Source: an uncultured Clostridia bacterium
GTDB lineage: Bacteria > Bacillota > Clostridia > TANB77 > CAG-508
NCBI GenBank assembly: GCA_946529215.1
Contig: CAMMZC010000012.1
Coordinates: 1 to 59,290, forward strand
Length of the DNA stretch: 59,290 bases
Direction of reading: 5' to 3'
The notes beneath the pieces are model-generated. The model had not been told where the DNA came from. It was given only the letters and a program-made list of their open reading frames with translations, and searched no databases. This document shows positions 33,750 to 42,414 of the stretch, in pieces; positions within the stretch are counted from its first letter, which is position 1, and each line of letters starts with the position of its first letter. A program made the position numbers and the translations under genes.

Positions 33750-35114
33750 ATGAAACAACCTGTTGAAAAAAATAAAGAATATATTGTAAATATTGTAGAC
33801 AATGGCTTTGAAGGAGAGGGGATAGCCAAAATAGAAGGGTTTACAATATTTATTCCAAATGCCATTAAAGGTGAAAAAATAAGAATTTTAATTGTAAAGG
33901 TTTTAACTTCACATGCATTTGGAAAAATTTTGGAGATCTTAGAAAAATCTGAACACAGAGTAGAGGAAGATTGCACAACTTACAAGAGATGCGGAGGGTG
34001 CAATTTAAGACATATAGATTATGAAGAAACTTTAAATATGAAGCAAAAGGTAGTTCAGAATTTAGTTAATAAGAATTTAAAAAACAAAATAGAAGTAAAG
34101 CCGACTTGGGGAATGGGAAATCCATATCATTATAGAAATAAACTGCAATACCCTATAGGTGTGGATAAAGCAGGAGAGCCGGTAATAGGAGTTTTTGCCA
34201 ATAGAACACATGACATTATTCCTGTAGAAGATTGTTTAATACAAGATAAAAAGTCAAATCAAGTTGCAAAATATGTGTTAGATGTTATAAAAAAATATAA
34301 GCTTTCTGTGTATAATGAAAAAACGCAAGAGGGATTAATGAGGCATGTAGTTATAAAAAGAGGATTTAGAACAGGGCAAATGATGGTAATTCTAGTTATA
34401 AATGGAGATTTTTTACCTTATGCAAAAGATATAGCACAAGATTTGCAAGGTTCATGCCATGATATTACTAGTGTTGTAGTTAATATAAACAAAAAAAATA
34501 CAAATGTTATTTTAGAAAGCAAAAATATAAATATAGCAGGAAAAGGCTATATTGAAGATATTTTGGGAGATTATTATTTTAAAATTTCTCCACTTTCATT
34601 TTATCAAGTAAACCCTGTACAAGCAGAAGCTTTATATAATATTACAATAGAAAACTTAGAGATTAGTAATAAAGATGTAGTATTTGACCTATATTGTGGA
34701 ATAGGAACAATTTCACTATTTGCAGCAAAATATGCAAAAAAGGTTTATGGAATTGAGATAGTAGAGCAAGCTATAGAAAATGCGAAAGAAAATGCAAAAA
34801 TAAATGATGTTCAAAACACAGAATTTATTTGTGGAGATGCAGAGATTTTACTTTCAGATTTAATCGAAAACAAAAAGATAATTCCAGATGTTGTTATTGT
34901 TGACCCACCAAGAAAAGGATTGGATAATACCACTATAAACAATATTTTAAAAATTCATCCAAAAAGAGTTGGATATATTAGTTGCAACCCTGCAACTTTT
35001 GTTAGAGATTTGAATAAGCTAGAAGAAAAATATGAAATTAAAATGATTCAACCTGTAGATATGTTTCCATTTACTAGTTCAATAGAAAATGTGGGGATTT
35101 TGGAATTAAGATAA
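33750..35114 (+). CDS. rlmD: 23S rRNA (uracil-5-)-methyltransferase, RlmD/RlmCD type
   Basis: A 454-residue class I methyltransferase of the RumA/TrmA family: an N-terminal TRAM domain (~8-65; GEGIAKIEGFTIFIPNA), iron-sulfur cysteines (CTTYKRCGGC near 75 and a fourth in VEDCLIQD), the SAM motif FDLYCGIGTISLFAAKYA, VDPPRKGLD and the catalytic Cys in YISCNPATFVRDL. It makes 5-methyluridine in 23S rRNA; Firmicutes often use one enzyme for both 747 and 1939. It is bracketed by the ORF6N-end duplication. Confidence 0.93.
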   Translation: MKQPVEKNKEYIVNIVDNGFEGEGIAKIEGFTIFIPNAIKGEKIRILIVKVLTSHAFGKILEILEKSEHRVEEDCTTYKRCGGCNLRHIDYEETLNMKQKVVQNLVNKNLKNKIEVKPTWGMGNPYHYRNKLQYPIGVDKAGEPVIGVFANRTHDIIPVEDCLIQDKKSNQVAKYVLDVIKKYKLSVYNEKTQEGLMRHVVIKRGFRTGQMMVILVINGDFLPYAKDIAQDLQGSCHDITSVVVNINKKNTNVILESKNINIAGKGYIEDILGDYYFKISPLSFYQVNPVQAEALYNITIENLEISNKDVVFDLYCGIGTISLFAAKYAKKVYGIEIVEQAIENAKENAKINDVQNTEFICGDAEILLSDLIENKKIIPDVVIVDPPRKGLDNTTINNILKIHPKRVGYISCNPATFVRDLNKLEEKYEIKMIQPVDMFPFTSSIENVGILELR

Positions 35115-35156
35115 GTAGAGGAATAGAGTAAAAAAATAAACGAGGATGTGATAATT

Positions 35157-36059
35157 ATGAGTAATAAAAATAATATCGCACCAATAAACGAAGATTTAAA
35201 TGTAGTAAAATATGAAATAGAAGATATTAAACAAAAAATATACACAATTAGGGGAAAACAAGTAATATTAGATAGTGATATTGCAAAATTATACGAAGTA
35301 GAAACTCGAATTGTAAATCAGGCAGTAAAAAGAAATATTCTAAGGTTTCCAGAAGAGTTTTGTTTTCAACTAAATGAGAAAGAATATAATTCTTTGAAAT
35401 CACAATTTGTGATTTCAAAAGGTGGAAGAAGAAAAATTCCATATGCATTCACAGAACAAGGCGTAGCAATGCTTTCCACTGTTTTACATAGTGATAAAGC
35501 AATTAGAGTTAGTATAAGCATTATGAAGGCATTTACAGAAATGAGAAACTTTATGTTCAATAATGCATTTATATTTGAAAGATTAACTAATGTAGAATAT
35601 AAACTATTAGAGCATGATAAAAAATTAGAAGAAATATTCAAGCAATTTAAAAATAAAGAAAATGTTAAGCAAAAAATATTTTTTGATGGACAAGTATATG
35701 ACGCGTTTAGTATGATTATTGATTTAATAAAAAAAGCAAAAAATGAAATTATATTAATAGATAACTACGTTGATATAGATACATTAAATATATTATCTAG
35801 GAAAAATGATAAAGTAAATGTAGAAATATATACAAAAAGTAATACAAAGTTAAATGCCAATGATATTAATAAATTCAATAATCAGTATCCTAAATTAGAA
35901 GTTAAATATACTGAAGTTTTTCATGATAGATTTTTAATACTAGATAAAAAGTGTATTTATCATATAGGAGCTTCTATTAAAGATGTAGGAAAAAAATGTT
36001 TTGGTATTACACTTATAAAATACGAGGCGATAATAAAAGATATATTGGCAAGATTGTAA
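35157..36059 (+). CDS. ORF6N-domain protein with PLD-like C-terminal domain
   Basis: A 300-residue protein. Residues ~20-115 are an ORF6N domain (VILDSDIAKLYEVETRIVNQ, FPEEFCFQL, AFTEQGVAMLSTVL), a DNA-binding module common on phages and mobile elements. The C-terminal ~120 residues (FDGQVYDAFSMIIDLIKKAK, IILIDNYVD, VFHDRFLILDKKCIYHIGAS) look like one phospholipase-D-type half domain with HDRF where active enzymes have HxK. The ATG at 35157 fits the spacing from GAGGA better than GTG 35148. Its 5' end is duplicated at 32500. A defence or regulatory role is possible but unproven. Confidence 0.85.
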   Translation: MSNKNNIAPINEDLNVVKYEIEDIKQKIYTIRGKQVILDSDIAKLYEVETRIVNQAVKRNILRFPEEFCFQLNEKEYNSLKSQFVISKGGRRKIPYAFTEQGVAMLSTVLHSDKAIRVSISIMKAFTEMRNFMFNNAFIFERLTNVEYKLLEHDKKLEEIFKQFKNKENVKQKIFFDGQVYDAFSMIIDLIKKAKNEIILIDNYVDIDTLNILSRKNDKVNVEIYTKSNTKLNANDINKFNNQYPKLEVKYTEVFHDRFLILDKKCIYHIGASIKDVGKKCFGITLIKYEAIIKDILARL

Positions 36060-36066
36060 AATAATT

Positions 36067-36089
36067 TGCGGTCACAATTTGGGACCGCA
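36067..36089 (+). terminator. hairpin after the ORF6N gene
   Basis: TGCGGTC (36067-36073) pairs with GACCGCA (36083-36089). There is no clear T-run, so termination is weakly supported. Confidence 0.4.
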
Positions 36090-36170
36090 TATAGTAGAGT
36101 ACTAGTAAATTATGAAAAAAAATAATAAGGCAAATTAAAAAAGTATAATGTAGATATTTGGAGAAATTAT

Positions 36171-36645
36171 ATGAATATAAAATATGTAATAAATGAATTT
36201 TTAAAAGACCAAGGATATTTAAATGATCCCAATGTTGAAGGTGTAATATTTTATGGTAGTTACCAGACAAATACTAATACTGATTCATCAGATATAGACT
36301 TAATGATTATATATAGTGATGAGTCGAATTGAAGATACTTTATATTCTAGTGTGGGTTATGCCGAATTGCTAATTGACAAAAATCAAAAAATAAAAAAAT
36401 TACAAGATTATGTTTTAACAAAGTTTAAAGAGGGATTACCACAATTGGAAGATGACGAAAAAATGAACTTAGCTAAGTCATTACATAAGTCCATGGAAAG
36501 ATTAGGTAAAATGATAGAATGTAATAATCCATATTTTAATATTTTTTATGGAATAACACTAGAGCAAATAAGAAATTATTACCATAAATTAAATGGTTTT
36601 TCAAATATATCAACTGCAAATGTGTGCAAGTTATATAGGAAATAG
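36171..36645 (+). pseudogene. broken MNT-type nucleotidyltransferase
   Basis: The ATG at 36171 opens 53 codons including VIFYGSYQTNTNTDSSDIDL, the GS-x-DxD active site of minimal nucleotidyltransferases, and stops at 36330. A second frame from about 36316 to 36645 encodes a helical C-terminal part (DTLYSSVGYAELLIDKNQK; AKSLHKSMERLGKMIEC). The two parts look like the ends of one ~240-residue protein with the middle deleted and the frame lost. No HEPN partner gene is next to it. Confidence 0.7.
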
Positions 36646-36754
36646 ACAACATTAATTTTCAGTTTATATGGAATAAATTATATAAAAGATAGTACTGGGA
36701 TTGAAATATATAATTATTTAAGTATTGCTAAAAAATATATGGGAGGTAAAGAAA

Positions 36755-37285
36755 ATGAAAGTATTAATTGGAACAAAAAATCCAGGAAAAATAGAAGGAG
36801 CAAGACAAGCTTTTGAAAGATATTTCGAAAACGTTGAGATAGAGGGAATACCTGTGAATTCTGATGTTGGAAATCAACCTATAAATGAGGAAATACTTCA
36901 AGGAGCTAAAAATAGAGTTAAGAATTTAAAAGAATACGCAAAGGAAAATAAAAAAGAAGCAGATTTTTTTGTATCAAGTGAAGCTGGAATTACTGATTTA
37001 TTAGGAGAATGGATAGATATAAATTGTGTAGTAATAGAAGATAAAGAAGAAGTGCAAAGTGTAGGAACCAGTCAAGGATTCCCTATACCAGATAAATATA
37101 TAAAAGAAATAAAGGAAACTGAGCTTGGAAAGGTTATGGATAAAATATTTAGTGGAAAAGAATTAGGAAAAGGAAAAGGCGGAATAAGCTTTTTGACAAG
37201 AGATGAAGTATCGAGAATTGATTTAACAAAAAATGCTTTTATAATGGCACTGACCAAACATATTAATGGAGATGTATGGAGATAA
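36755..37285 (+). CDS. inosine/xanthosine triphosphatase-like NTPase (YjjX/DUF84)
   Basis: A 176-residue protein opening MKVLIGTKNPGKIEGARQAF, the YjjX/DUF84 start, with GIPVNSDVGNQPINEE, FVSSEAGI and a C-terminal AFIMAL segment. Family members hydrolyse ITP/XTP and related damaged nucleotides to monophosphates. The ATG at 36755 follows GGGAGG; an upstream in-frame extension from 36725 lacks a ribosome site. It is the first of several nucleotide-sanitising genes in this region. Confidence 0.88.
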   Translation: MKVLIGTKNPGKIEGARQAFERYFENVEIEGIPVNSDVGNQPINEEILQGAKNRVKNLKEYAKENKKEADFFVSSEAGITDLLGEWIDINCVVIEDKEEVQSVGTSQGFPIPDKYIKEIKETELGKVMDKIFSGKELGKGKGGISFLTRDEVSRIDLTKNAFIMALTKHINGDVWR

Positions 37286-37391
37286 TACTGCATAAATTTG
37301 TTACATCAAATTGTATGTAAATAAAAAATTATAATAACATTAAAACCTTAAGAATATAATAGTTATAAGAATAATAAGAGGCTGATAAGAA

Positions 37392-37644
37392 ATGATTTTA
37401 AGTAAAGAGATTTTATTAATTATTATTGCAATAGCTATTGTATAAAGATGCACTAAATTATGCCTATGTTATATCTTGCATTATTTTAATTTGTTATGGT
37501 TTTAGATTAGGTGGATTTTTAGCTTTAAGAGAACTAAATAATAAAACATATATCAAGAAAATGAAAAATGAGATAAAAGATGGAAGTAATATGAATTTTG
37601 GTACAGCACTTGAAGGTGTGGGACAATGGGTAATTGCAATCTAG
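37392..37644 (+). pseudogene. small membrane-protein gene, probably frameshifted
   Basis: An ATG at 37392 (after GAGGCTGATAAG) encodes MILSKEILLIIIAIAIV and stops at 37441. A frame shifted by one base continues with YKDALNYAYVISCIILICYG... to 37644. Hydrophobic character carries across the shift, so this is likely one broken two-span membrane protein. No family recognised. The rest of 37286-37779 holds nothing else I can support. Confidence 0.4.
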
Positions 37645-37779
37645 TGTGAAAAAATATTGGTGGTTTGTAGCATAAAATGTAATCAAAACACTATATTTAA
37701 AACCAAAGTTAATATTGTAAAATTTAATAATATGTGATATATTAAAAATCAAAGTTAATAAAGAATAAAGGTGATAAAA

Positions 37780-38367
37780 ATGAGATTGATTTTAGCATCT
37801 GGTTCAAAACAAAGACAAGCTATTTTTGATATGATAGGATTAAAATATGATGTTATAGCAAGTAATGAAGAAGAGATCAGCAATGAAAAAAATCCGAGTG
37901 ACTATGTAAAAGATTTATCCTTAATTAAAGCAAATTCTGTAGCTAAAAAGGTAACAAAAAATGCAATAATAATATCGGCAGATACAATTATTTATATGAA
38001 TGGAAAAATATATGAGAAGCCAAAAACAAAAGAAGAAGCTTTTTTAAATATTAAAGAAATGTCTGGAAAACTTACTTACGCATACACTGGAGTTACTATT
38101 AAAGATTTGTATAAAAATAAGGAAGTAACTTTTTCTGATGTATGTAAGGTTTATTTGAAAAAAGTAAATGATGACGATATAAAGTGGTATGTAGAAAATG
38201 AAAAGACTATATTAGAAAGAGGTATATATACAATTCCAGGAAAAGCTTCTTTATTTTTAGATAGAGTGGAAGGTGATTTTTATACTTTAGTTGGAATTTC
38301 ACCAAGCAAAATTTATGATGAATTAAAGAAAATGGGATATAAGCTAACAGATTTTGAATTAAGATAA
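37780..38367 (+). CDS. maf: Maf-family nucleotide pyrophosphatase
   Basis: A 195-residue Maf protein: RLILASGSKQRQAIFDMIG at the N-terminus (the ASxSxxR nucleotide-binding loop, with Lys-Gln where Pro-Arg is common), IISADTIIYMNGKIYEKPKT in the middle, and DRVEGDFYTLVGISPSKI near the end. Maf enzymes hydrolyse dTTP/UTP or modified pyrimidine nucleotides and have been linked to division arrest. The ATG at 37780 follows AAAGGTGAT. It is part of the house-cleaning cluster. Confidence 0.92.
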   Translation: MRLILASGSKQRQAIFDMIGLKYDVIASNEEEISNEKNPSDYVKDLSLIKANSVAKKVTKNAIIISADTIIYMNGKIYEKPKTKEEAFLNIKEMSGKLTYAYTGVTIKDLYKNKEVTFSDVCKVYLKKVNDDDIKWYVENEKTILERGIYTIPGKASLFLDRVEGDFYTLVGISPSKIYDELKKMGYKLTDFELR

Positions 38368-38469
38368 GAAATTTTTAGTAAAAAACATATGAGAAATAAT
38401 TTAGATATTTAGTAGATAAATAATTAAAAAATGATATAAATTTTGTGTTTGGGAGGAAAGTGAGTAAAA

Positions 38470-39249
38470 ATGGAAGGCGTTTTAATATATTTAGCAATAG
38501 GTCATCCTAATAAAATGGGGGATCCCAATAATATGACTAGCGAAAATTATGCATATATACTAGGAATATTATTACCGGAGATAGTAAAATTGGGGGTTAT
38601 AAAAACAAAAGAAGATTTTGATAAATTATTTGAAAGATGTGATGAAAAAGATATATTAACATATGAACAATTCTTGGAATACTCTAAAGATCCACAGTTT
38701 ACAGAAGATATAAATAGTACTGCTAATCTACAGTCTACAAAAGATATAAATTGTACTATTAATCCAAATTTAAGAAGATTTATTAAAAGTAAATATGTAA
38801 ATTTGAGAAATCCTCTTTGGCAGGGAGTTTTTTGCCATCTTATTGGAGACAAAATATTTTATTTAGATGATTTTAATGTTGAAAAGTTAAATGATGAACA
38901 ATTGAAAAATGGCAATATGGCGAATGATATTAGTAGAGGCTATAATTTGCTAGATAAATTTATACAAAAAAAATTTCATATATTGAAATACTTAACACCA
39001 GAACTTAAAAAAATATTTAAAATTGATTTTTCGGATTTAGAAGAAAATTCAGAATTAAAAGAGAGTCTAGAATATTTTAATGCCATAAGACCAGATATTA
39101 CTCGAAGTAGATTACTGGCTGGAGTTGTAGATATTAAAAATGAAAAAGAGCTGGTAGATTATTTTGAAAGAATGGAAGCGAGTATTGCTTTAAGAAAAAG
39201 ACAACGCCAACTCAAACGCCAACCCCAAGAGCCAATGGGGAGAGATTAA
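38470..39249 (+). CDS. unknown protein, paralogue of the 46632 gene
   Basis: A 259-residue soluble protein. Blocks shared with the product of 46632: LI[YH]LA[IM]G at the N-terminus, GILLP[ED]I, IKTKEDFD[KR]LF, TYE[QE]-[FY]-x-EY, WQGV[FL]CH[LI][IT]GDK and L-P/T-PEL near 180. The overall pattern faintly recalls clostridial 'zinc-dependent phospholipase C-like' proteins (early AH-x-G, PDI, central HxxxD), with candidate metal ligands Asp/His in P[ED]I and CH-x-x-GD. That is only a suggestion. The start follows GGGAGG. Confidence 0.65.
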   Translation: MEGVLIYLAIGHPNKMGDPNNMTSENYAYILGILLPEIVKLGVIKTKEDFDKLFERCDEKDILTYEQFLEYSKDPQFTEDINSTANLQSTKDINCTINPNLRRFIKSKYVNLRNPLWQGVFCHLIGDKIFYLDDFNVEKLNDEQLKNGNMANDISRGYNLLDKFIQKKFHILKYLTPELKKIFKIDFSDLEENSELKESLEYFNAIRPDITRSRLLAGVVDIKNEKELVDYFERMEASIALRKRQRQLKRQPQEPMGRD

Positions 39250-39366
39250 TTTATGAGTAAAAGAGAAGACTATTATTTTAGGCTATTTAATAATTTGGGG
39301 CTAAGAAATTTAAAAATATGTGATATACAAATGATATAAAAAATAAAAGTAGTGGTGATGCAAAGA

Positions 39367-40182
39367 ATGATTTATCTGAAAACTTTTAAATTGGTCGGTT
39401 CAAATATAAAAAACAACAATATATATCCTTTTAATGTAATTAACAGCAAAGAGCCAGACATATTTATATTTGACCATATAACAGTTTTATATGGAAACAA
39501 TGGGTCAGGAAAGTCAACAATTCTAAATATTATTGCACATAAATTAAATTTAAAAGGAAAAGAAAGAAATAATCCTGAAATTACTGGAATGATAGATTAC
39601 TTTGGAGATTATGTTTCAAAATGTGAATATGAATTAGGAGAAAATGAAAATGGCAAAATAATAAGTGGAATTCCAGAAAAAAGCAGATATATAAAAAGTG
39701 AAGAAATATTATATGAAATAAGAAAAATACAGCAAGATGCAGTATTACAAGAAAGTATAGAGGCAAATTTGGCAAGGGAAAGAGGATTAAAAAATGTTAA
39801 AGAGTTTTTGAATACAAAAGAAGGAGGAAAGCAGTTTTCAAGGTTTGAATTTTCACAAGAGAAATATTCTAATGGAGAAACAACATTGCAGATTTTGGAA
39901 GATACGATTGAGCCAGATAGACTTTATTTGCTAGACGAACCAGAAGTTTCACTTTCACCACAAAATCAAGTTAAACTTGCTGAAAATTTGAATAAGATGG
40001 CAAGATATTTAGGAATTCAATTTATAATAGCAACTCATTCACCATTTATGTTAGGGATTTTAAATGCAAAAATATATAATTTAGATACAAAAAATTATAA
40101 AGTTCAAAAATGGAGTGAACTTGAAAATGTAAGGTATTTTTATGAGTTTTTTAAAGAAAGAATGGGAGAGTTTGAAAAATAA
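39367..40182 (+). CDS. AAA family (ABC-type) ATPase
   Basis: About 271 residues. Walker A is LYGNNGSGKSTILNIIAH (~40-57); an ABC-like signature lies in FSNGETTLQIL (SNGE in place of SGGE), then Walker B LYLLDEPEVSLSP and the H-loop IATHSPFML. This is the AAA_15/AAA_21 type of stand-alone SMC/ABC-like ATPase seen in many accessory and defence loci. No transmembrane partner is adjacent. Start choice is uncertain: ATG 39367 (behind GGTGAT) or ATG 39358. It may be co-transcribed with the 38470 gene. Confidence 0.88.
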   Translation: MIYLKTFKLVGSNIKNNNIYPFNVINSKEPDIFIFDHITVLYGNNGSGKSTILNIIAHKLNLKGKERNNPEITGMIDYFGDYVSKCEYELGENENGKIISGIPEKSRYIKSEEILYEIRKIQQDAVLQESIEANLARERGLKNVKEFLNTKEGGKQFSRFEFSQEKYSNGETTLQILEDTIEPDRLYLLDEPEVSLSPQNQVKLAENLNKMARYLGIQFIIATHSPFMLGILNAKIYNLDTKNYKVQKWSELENVRYFYEFFKERMGEFEK

Positions 40183-40189
40183 ATATTAC

Positions 40190-40226
40190 AAAAATCGATT
40201 ATCTATATTTATGATAATCGATTTTT
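40190..40226 (+). terminator. terminator of the ATPase gene
   Basis: AAAAATCGATTATC (40190-40203) pairs perfectly with GATAATCGATTTTT (40213-40226). Confidence 0.9.
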
Positions 40227-40235
40227 AGTTGTATA

Positions 40236-40975
40236 AATTAACTTCCGGCTATGCCGGTAGGAGTGTAAGCTTTAGCGTTGTAGTAGACAAAACTCCCTTC
40301 ATGATATAAAATCAATATGATTCGACACATAAAGATAATATAAAATGAAGGGAGTTTTGGAATATGAATAGTATATTTTCAAAGAAAACTAAAGATGAGA
40401 AAAATACTATTGATACTATAGAAAGTTTATCACATACAAAGTGGAATTGCAAGTATCACATAGTGTTTGCTCCAAAATATAGGAGAAAAATTTTCTATGG
40501 GCAGAAAAGGATAGAAATAGGAAAAATATTGCGAGATATTTCAGAGTGGCAGGAAGTGAAAATTATAGAGGCGGAAGTTTGCCCAGACCACGTTCATATG
40601 TTTGTTGCAATACCACCGAAATTATCAGTATCAAAATTTATGGGAATATTAAAGGGCAAAAGTAGCCTCATAATTTTCCAGAGGTGGTCAAATTTGAAAT
40701 ACAAATTTGGGCAACGAAGTTTTTGGTGCCGTGGATACTACGTAGACACGGTAGGTAAAAATGAAAAAAGAATAGCAGAATATGTAAGAAATCAATTGCA
40801 AGAAGATATGATGTATGACCAAATATCAATAAAAGAATATAAAGACCCATTCAATGGGTCATAAGAGATGCGTGTGTCGGATCAGCTATGAGCCTTGAGG
40901 CTCTGCTTGTAATATAGCCTTTTAGGCGCTATTAGTAAAAAACCTCCGGCTTAGCCGGAGGATATTTATTAGATT
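40236..40975 (+). mobile_element. IS200/IS605-family insertion sequence (tnpA only)
   Basis: About 740 bases, the size of IS200-group elements, with no tnpB. Imperfect subterminal hairpins mark the ends: CCGGC-TAT-GCCGG at 40245-40257 and CCTCCGGC-TTA-GCCGGAGG at 40943-40961. Inside the left end, AAAACTCCCTTCAT (40289-40302) and ATGAAGGGAGTTTT (40345-40358) form a 14-bp stem that covers the tnpA ribosome site, a known IS200 feature. Exact ends are approximate because this family makes no target duplication. Confidence 0.85.
40364..40864 (+). CDS. tnpA: IS200-type Y1 (HUH) transposase TnpA
   Basis: A 166-residue single-strand DNA transposase. TKWNCKYHIVFAPKYRRKIF is the IS200 start region, CPDHVHMFVAIPP holds the HUH histidines, and YVRNQLQED contains the catalytic tyrosine. 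It excises and inserts the element as single-stranded DNA at subterminal hairpins. All key residues are present, so the element may be active. The ribosome site (AAGGGAG) is inside the 40289-40358 stem, which would repress translation. Confidence 0.95.
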   Translation: MNSIFSKKTKDEKNTIDTIESLSHTKWNCKYHIVFAPKYRRKIFYGQKRIEIGKILRDISEWQEVKIIEAEVCPDHVHMFVAIPPKLSVSKFMGILKGKSSLIIFQRWSNLKYKFGQRSFWCRGYYVDTVGKNEKRIAEYVRNQLQEDMMYDQISIKEYKDPFNGS

Positions 40976-40988
40976 ATATAATTTAGTA

Positions 40989-41366
40989 TTATTCATATTT
41001 TGAAATATTAGAAATTGTAATAACAATTGCACCTTTTGGCTTGGTAGCACCAAATGGAGTTACTTCTCCATTACTAAAAAATGTTTTTTGGCAAAAATCA
41101 AAATATTCACCATTTGTATAATATTCAGCTGTACCAAACATTCTTAAGCCTTTATATTCTGAATTAAAGACTGTTAAAACAACATTTGGATTATATTGAA
41201 TATTATTTTGAGTGTTTATCATTTAATTTACAGAAATAATTATTTTATTTTCTTCAATAACTCTAACATCCGAAGCAACAGCTAAATTAGGATTATTATC
41301 ACTATTAACTGTTGCAATATGAATAGGTTTACCATCTATTAAATTCTTGTAATCAAGTAAGTTCAT
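40989..41366 (-). pseudogene. pyridoxamine 5'-phosphate oxidase-like gene split by a nonsense codon
   Basis: From ATG 41366 (behind AAGGAGGAAG) 47 codons read MNLLDYKNLIDGKPIHIATV... to IISVN, then TAA at 41225-41223. The same frame continues at once with ATG (41222) and 76 further codons ending NISKYE. Joined, they form a ~125-residue split-barrel flavoprotein of the PNPOx family, with HIATVNSDNNPNLAV and LRMFGTAEYYTNGE. One GAA-to-TAA change would explain the split. Because the stop is followed directly by ATG, re-initiation could still make two halves. Confidence 0.8.
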
Positions 41367-41505
41367 TTTAAATCTTCCTCCTTACTTTATATTTAATATA
41401 TGTGTATTTTATCATTAAATTTCGTTTATTTCAATTAATTTTTAGAATTACTTTCTTTTTTTTAGAGTTTATGGTAAAATTGAATAAAGAATAAAGGAGA
41501 AATCG

Positions 41506-41804
41506 ATGATATAAAATAGCAAAGAATATTGGGATTATGGATATTGGGAAGATATTATAAAAAATAATAAAATTGACTTCCTAAAAGATAATTGGATGGA
41601 AAAGTATGTAAAAGAAATAATGAATGTAGAAGATAAAAATGCAATTGATTTAGGGTGTGGAATAGGTCAAGATACTTTAGACTCTTTAATAAGGCGCAAT
41701 TTGATGTTTTAACAAAAGATTGGAATGTAATTGTTTTAAATGAAAATATTACAACAAGATTAAATAGGACTAAAACTTTATGGGAATTTATTTTAAGGAA
41801 GTGA
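41506..41804 (+). pseudogene. remnant of a class I SAM-dependent methyltransferase
   Basis: An ATG behind AAAGGAGA at 41506 meets TAA at its third codon, then the frame continues SKEYWDYGYWEDIIKNN... to AIDLGCGIGQDTL, the SAM-binding motif I, and stops soon after. A piece resembling the C-terminal end (VLTKDWNVIVLNENITTRLN...LWEFILRK) follows to 41804. The central ~90 residues are missing. This is an inactivated methyltransferase. Confidence 0.75.
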
Positions 41805-41808
41805 AAAA

Positions 41809-42411
41809 ATGCAAAATTCAGATATTTTAGAACAAATAAAAAATCTTTCTAATGAAGAAAAAAGAAATATAAAACAAGAAGAATTAATTAGAATAATGCA
41901 AAATATGACTACAGAGGAAATAATTGAACTAAGTAAAATAATAGGATATCCAGTTTTTACAAGGCTATGTATGGGAGAGTTGAATCATAAATTTGTATTA
42001 TTGCAAGATGGAGCGGTTGGAATAATACAAAATGAGAAGGGAGAAATTTTACTTCAAAGAAGATCAGACAATGATTTATGGGGATTACCTGGCGGATGCC
42101 AAGAATTAGGGGAAAGCTTTGAAGAGACAATTATTAGAGAGATAAAAGAAGAAACGAATTTAGATGTAGATGAAAAAGATTTGAAATTAATAAGTTTAGT
42201 ATCTGGAAAATCTCGAATGAGAAAATATCCCAATGGAGATGTAGTTATAAACAATACTCCTTTATATTATATAGAAAAATATTCAGGAGAATTAAAATGT
42301 GATGAAGAGAGTAAAGAATTGAAATTTTTTGACTTAAATAATTTACCACAAAATCAACATGATCCAGATTTGATAGAGGTTTATAAAAAATATAAAACTG
42401 AAAGGAATTAA
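41809..42411 (+). CDS. Nudix hydrolase with N-terminal helical domain
   Basis: A 200-residue protein. Residues 1-~60 are helical; the Nudix fold covers ~65-195 with the complete box GGCQELGESFEETIIREIKE-ETNL (G-x5-E-x7-RE-x-x-EE), so catalytic glutamates are present. QNEKGEILLQRRSDNDLWGLP precedes it. The layout resembles ADP-ribose/NUDT-type pyrophosphatases with a short N-terminal extension; the substrate is unknown. It starts 5 bases after the methyltransferase remnant and ends 3 bases before dtd. Confidence 0.9.
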   Translation: MQNSDILEQIKNLSNEEKRNIKQEELIRIMQNMTTEEIIELSKIIGYPVFTRLCMGELNHKFVLLQDGAVGIIQNEKGEILLQRRSDNDLWGLPGGCQELGESFEETIIREIKEETNLDVDEKDLKLISLVSGKSRMRKYPNGDVVINNTPLYYIEKYSGELKCDEESKELKFFDLNNLPQNQHDPDLIEVYKKYKTERN

Positions 42412-42414
42412 AAA

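Noticed and set aside
32500..41000. A prophage, suggested by the ORF6N gene and transposase.
   Set aside because: No integrase, terminase, capsid, tail or lysis gene and no attachment-site pair were seen.
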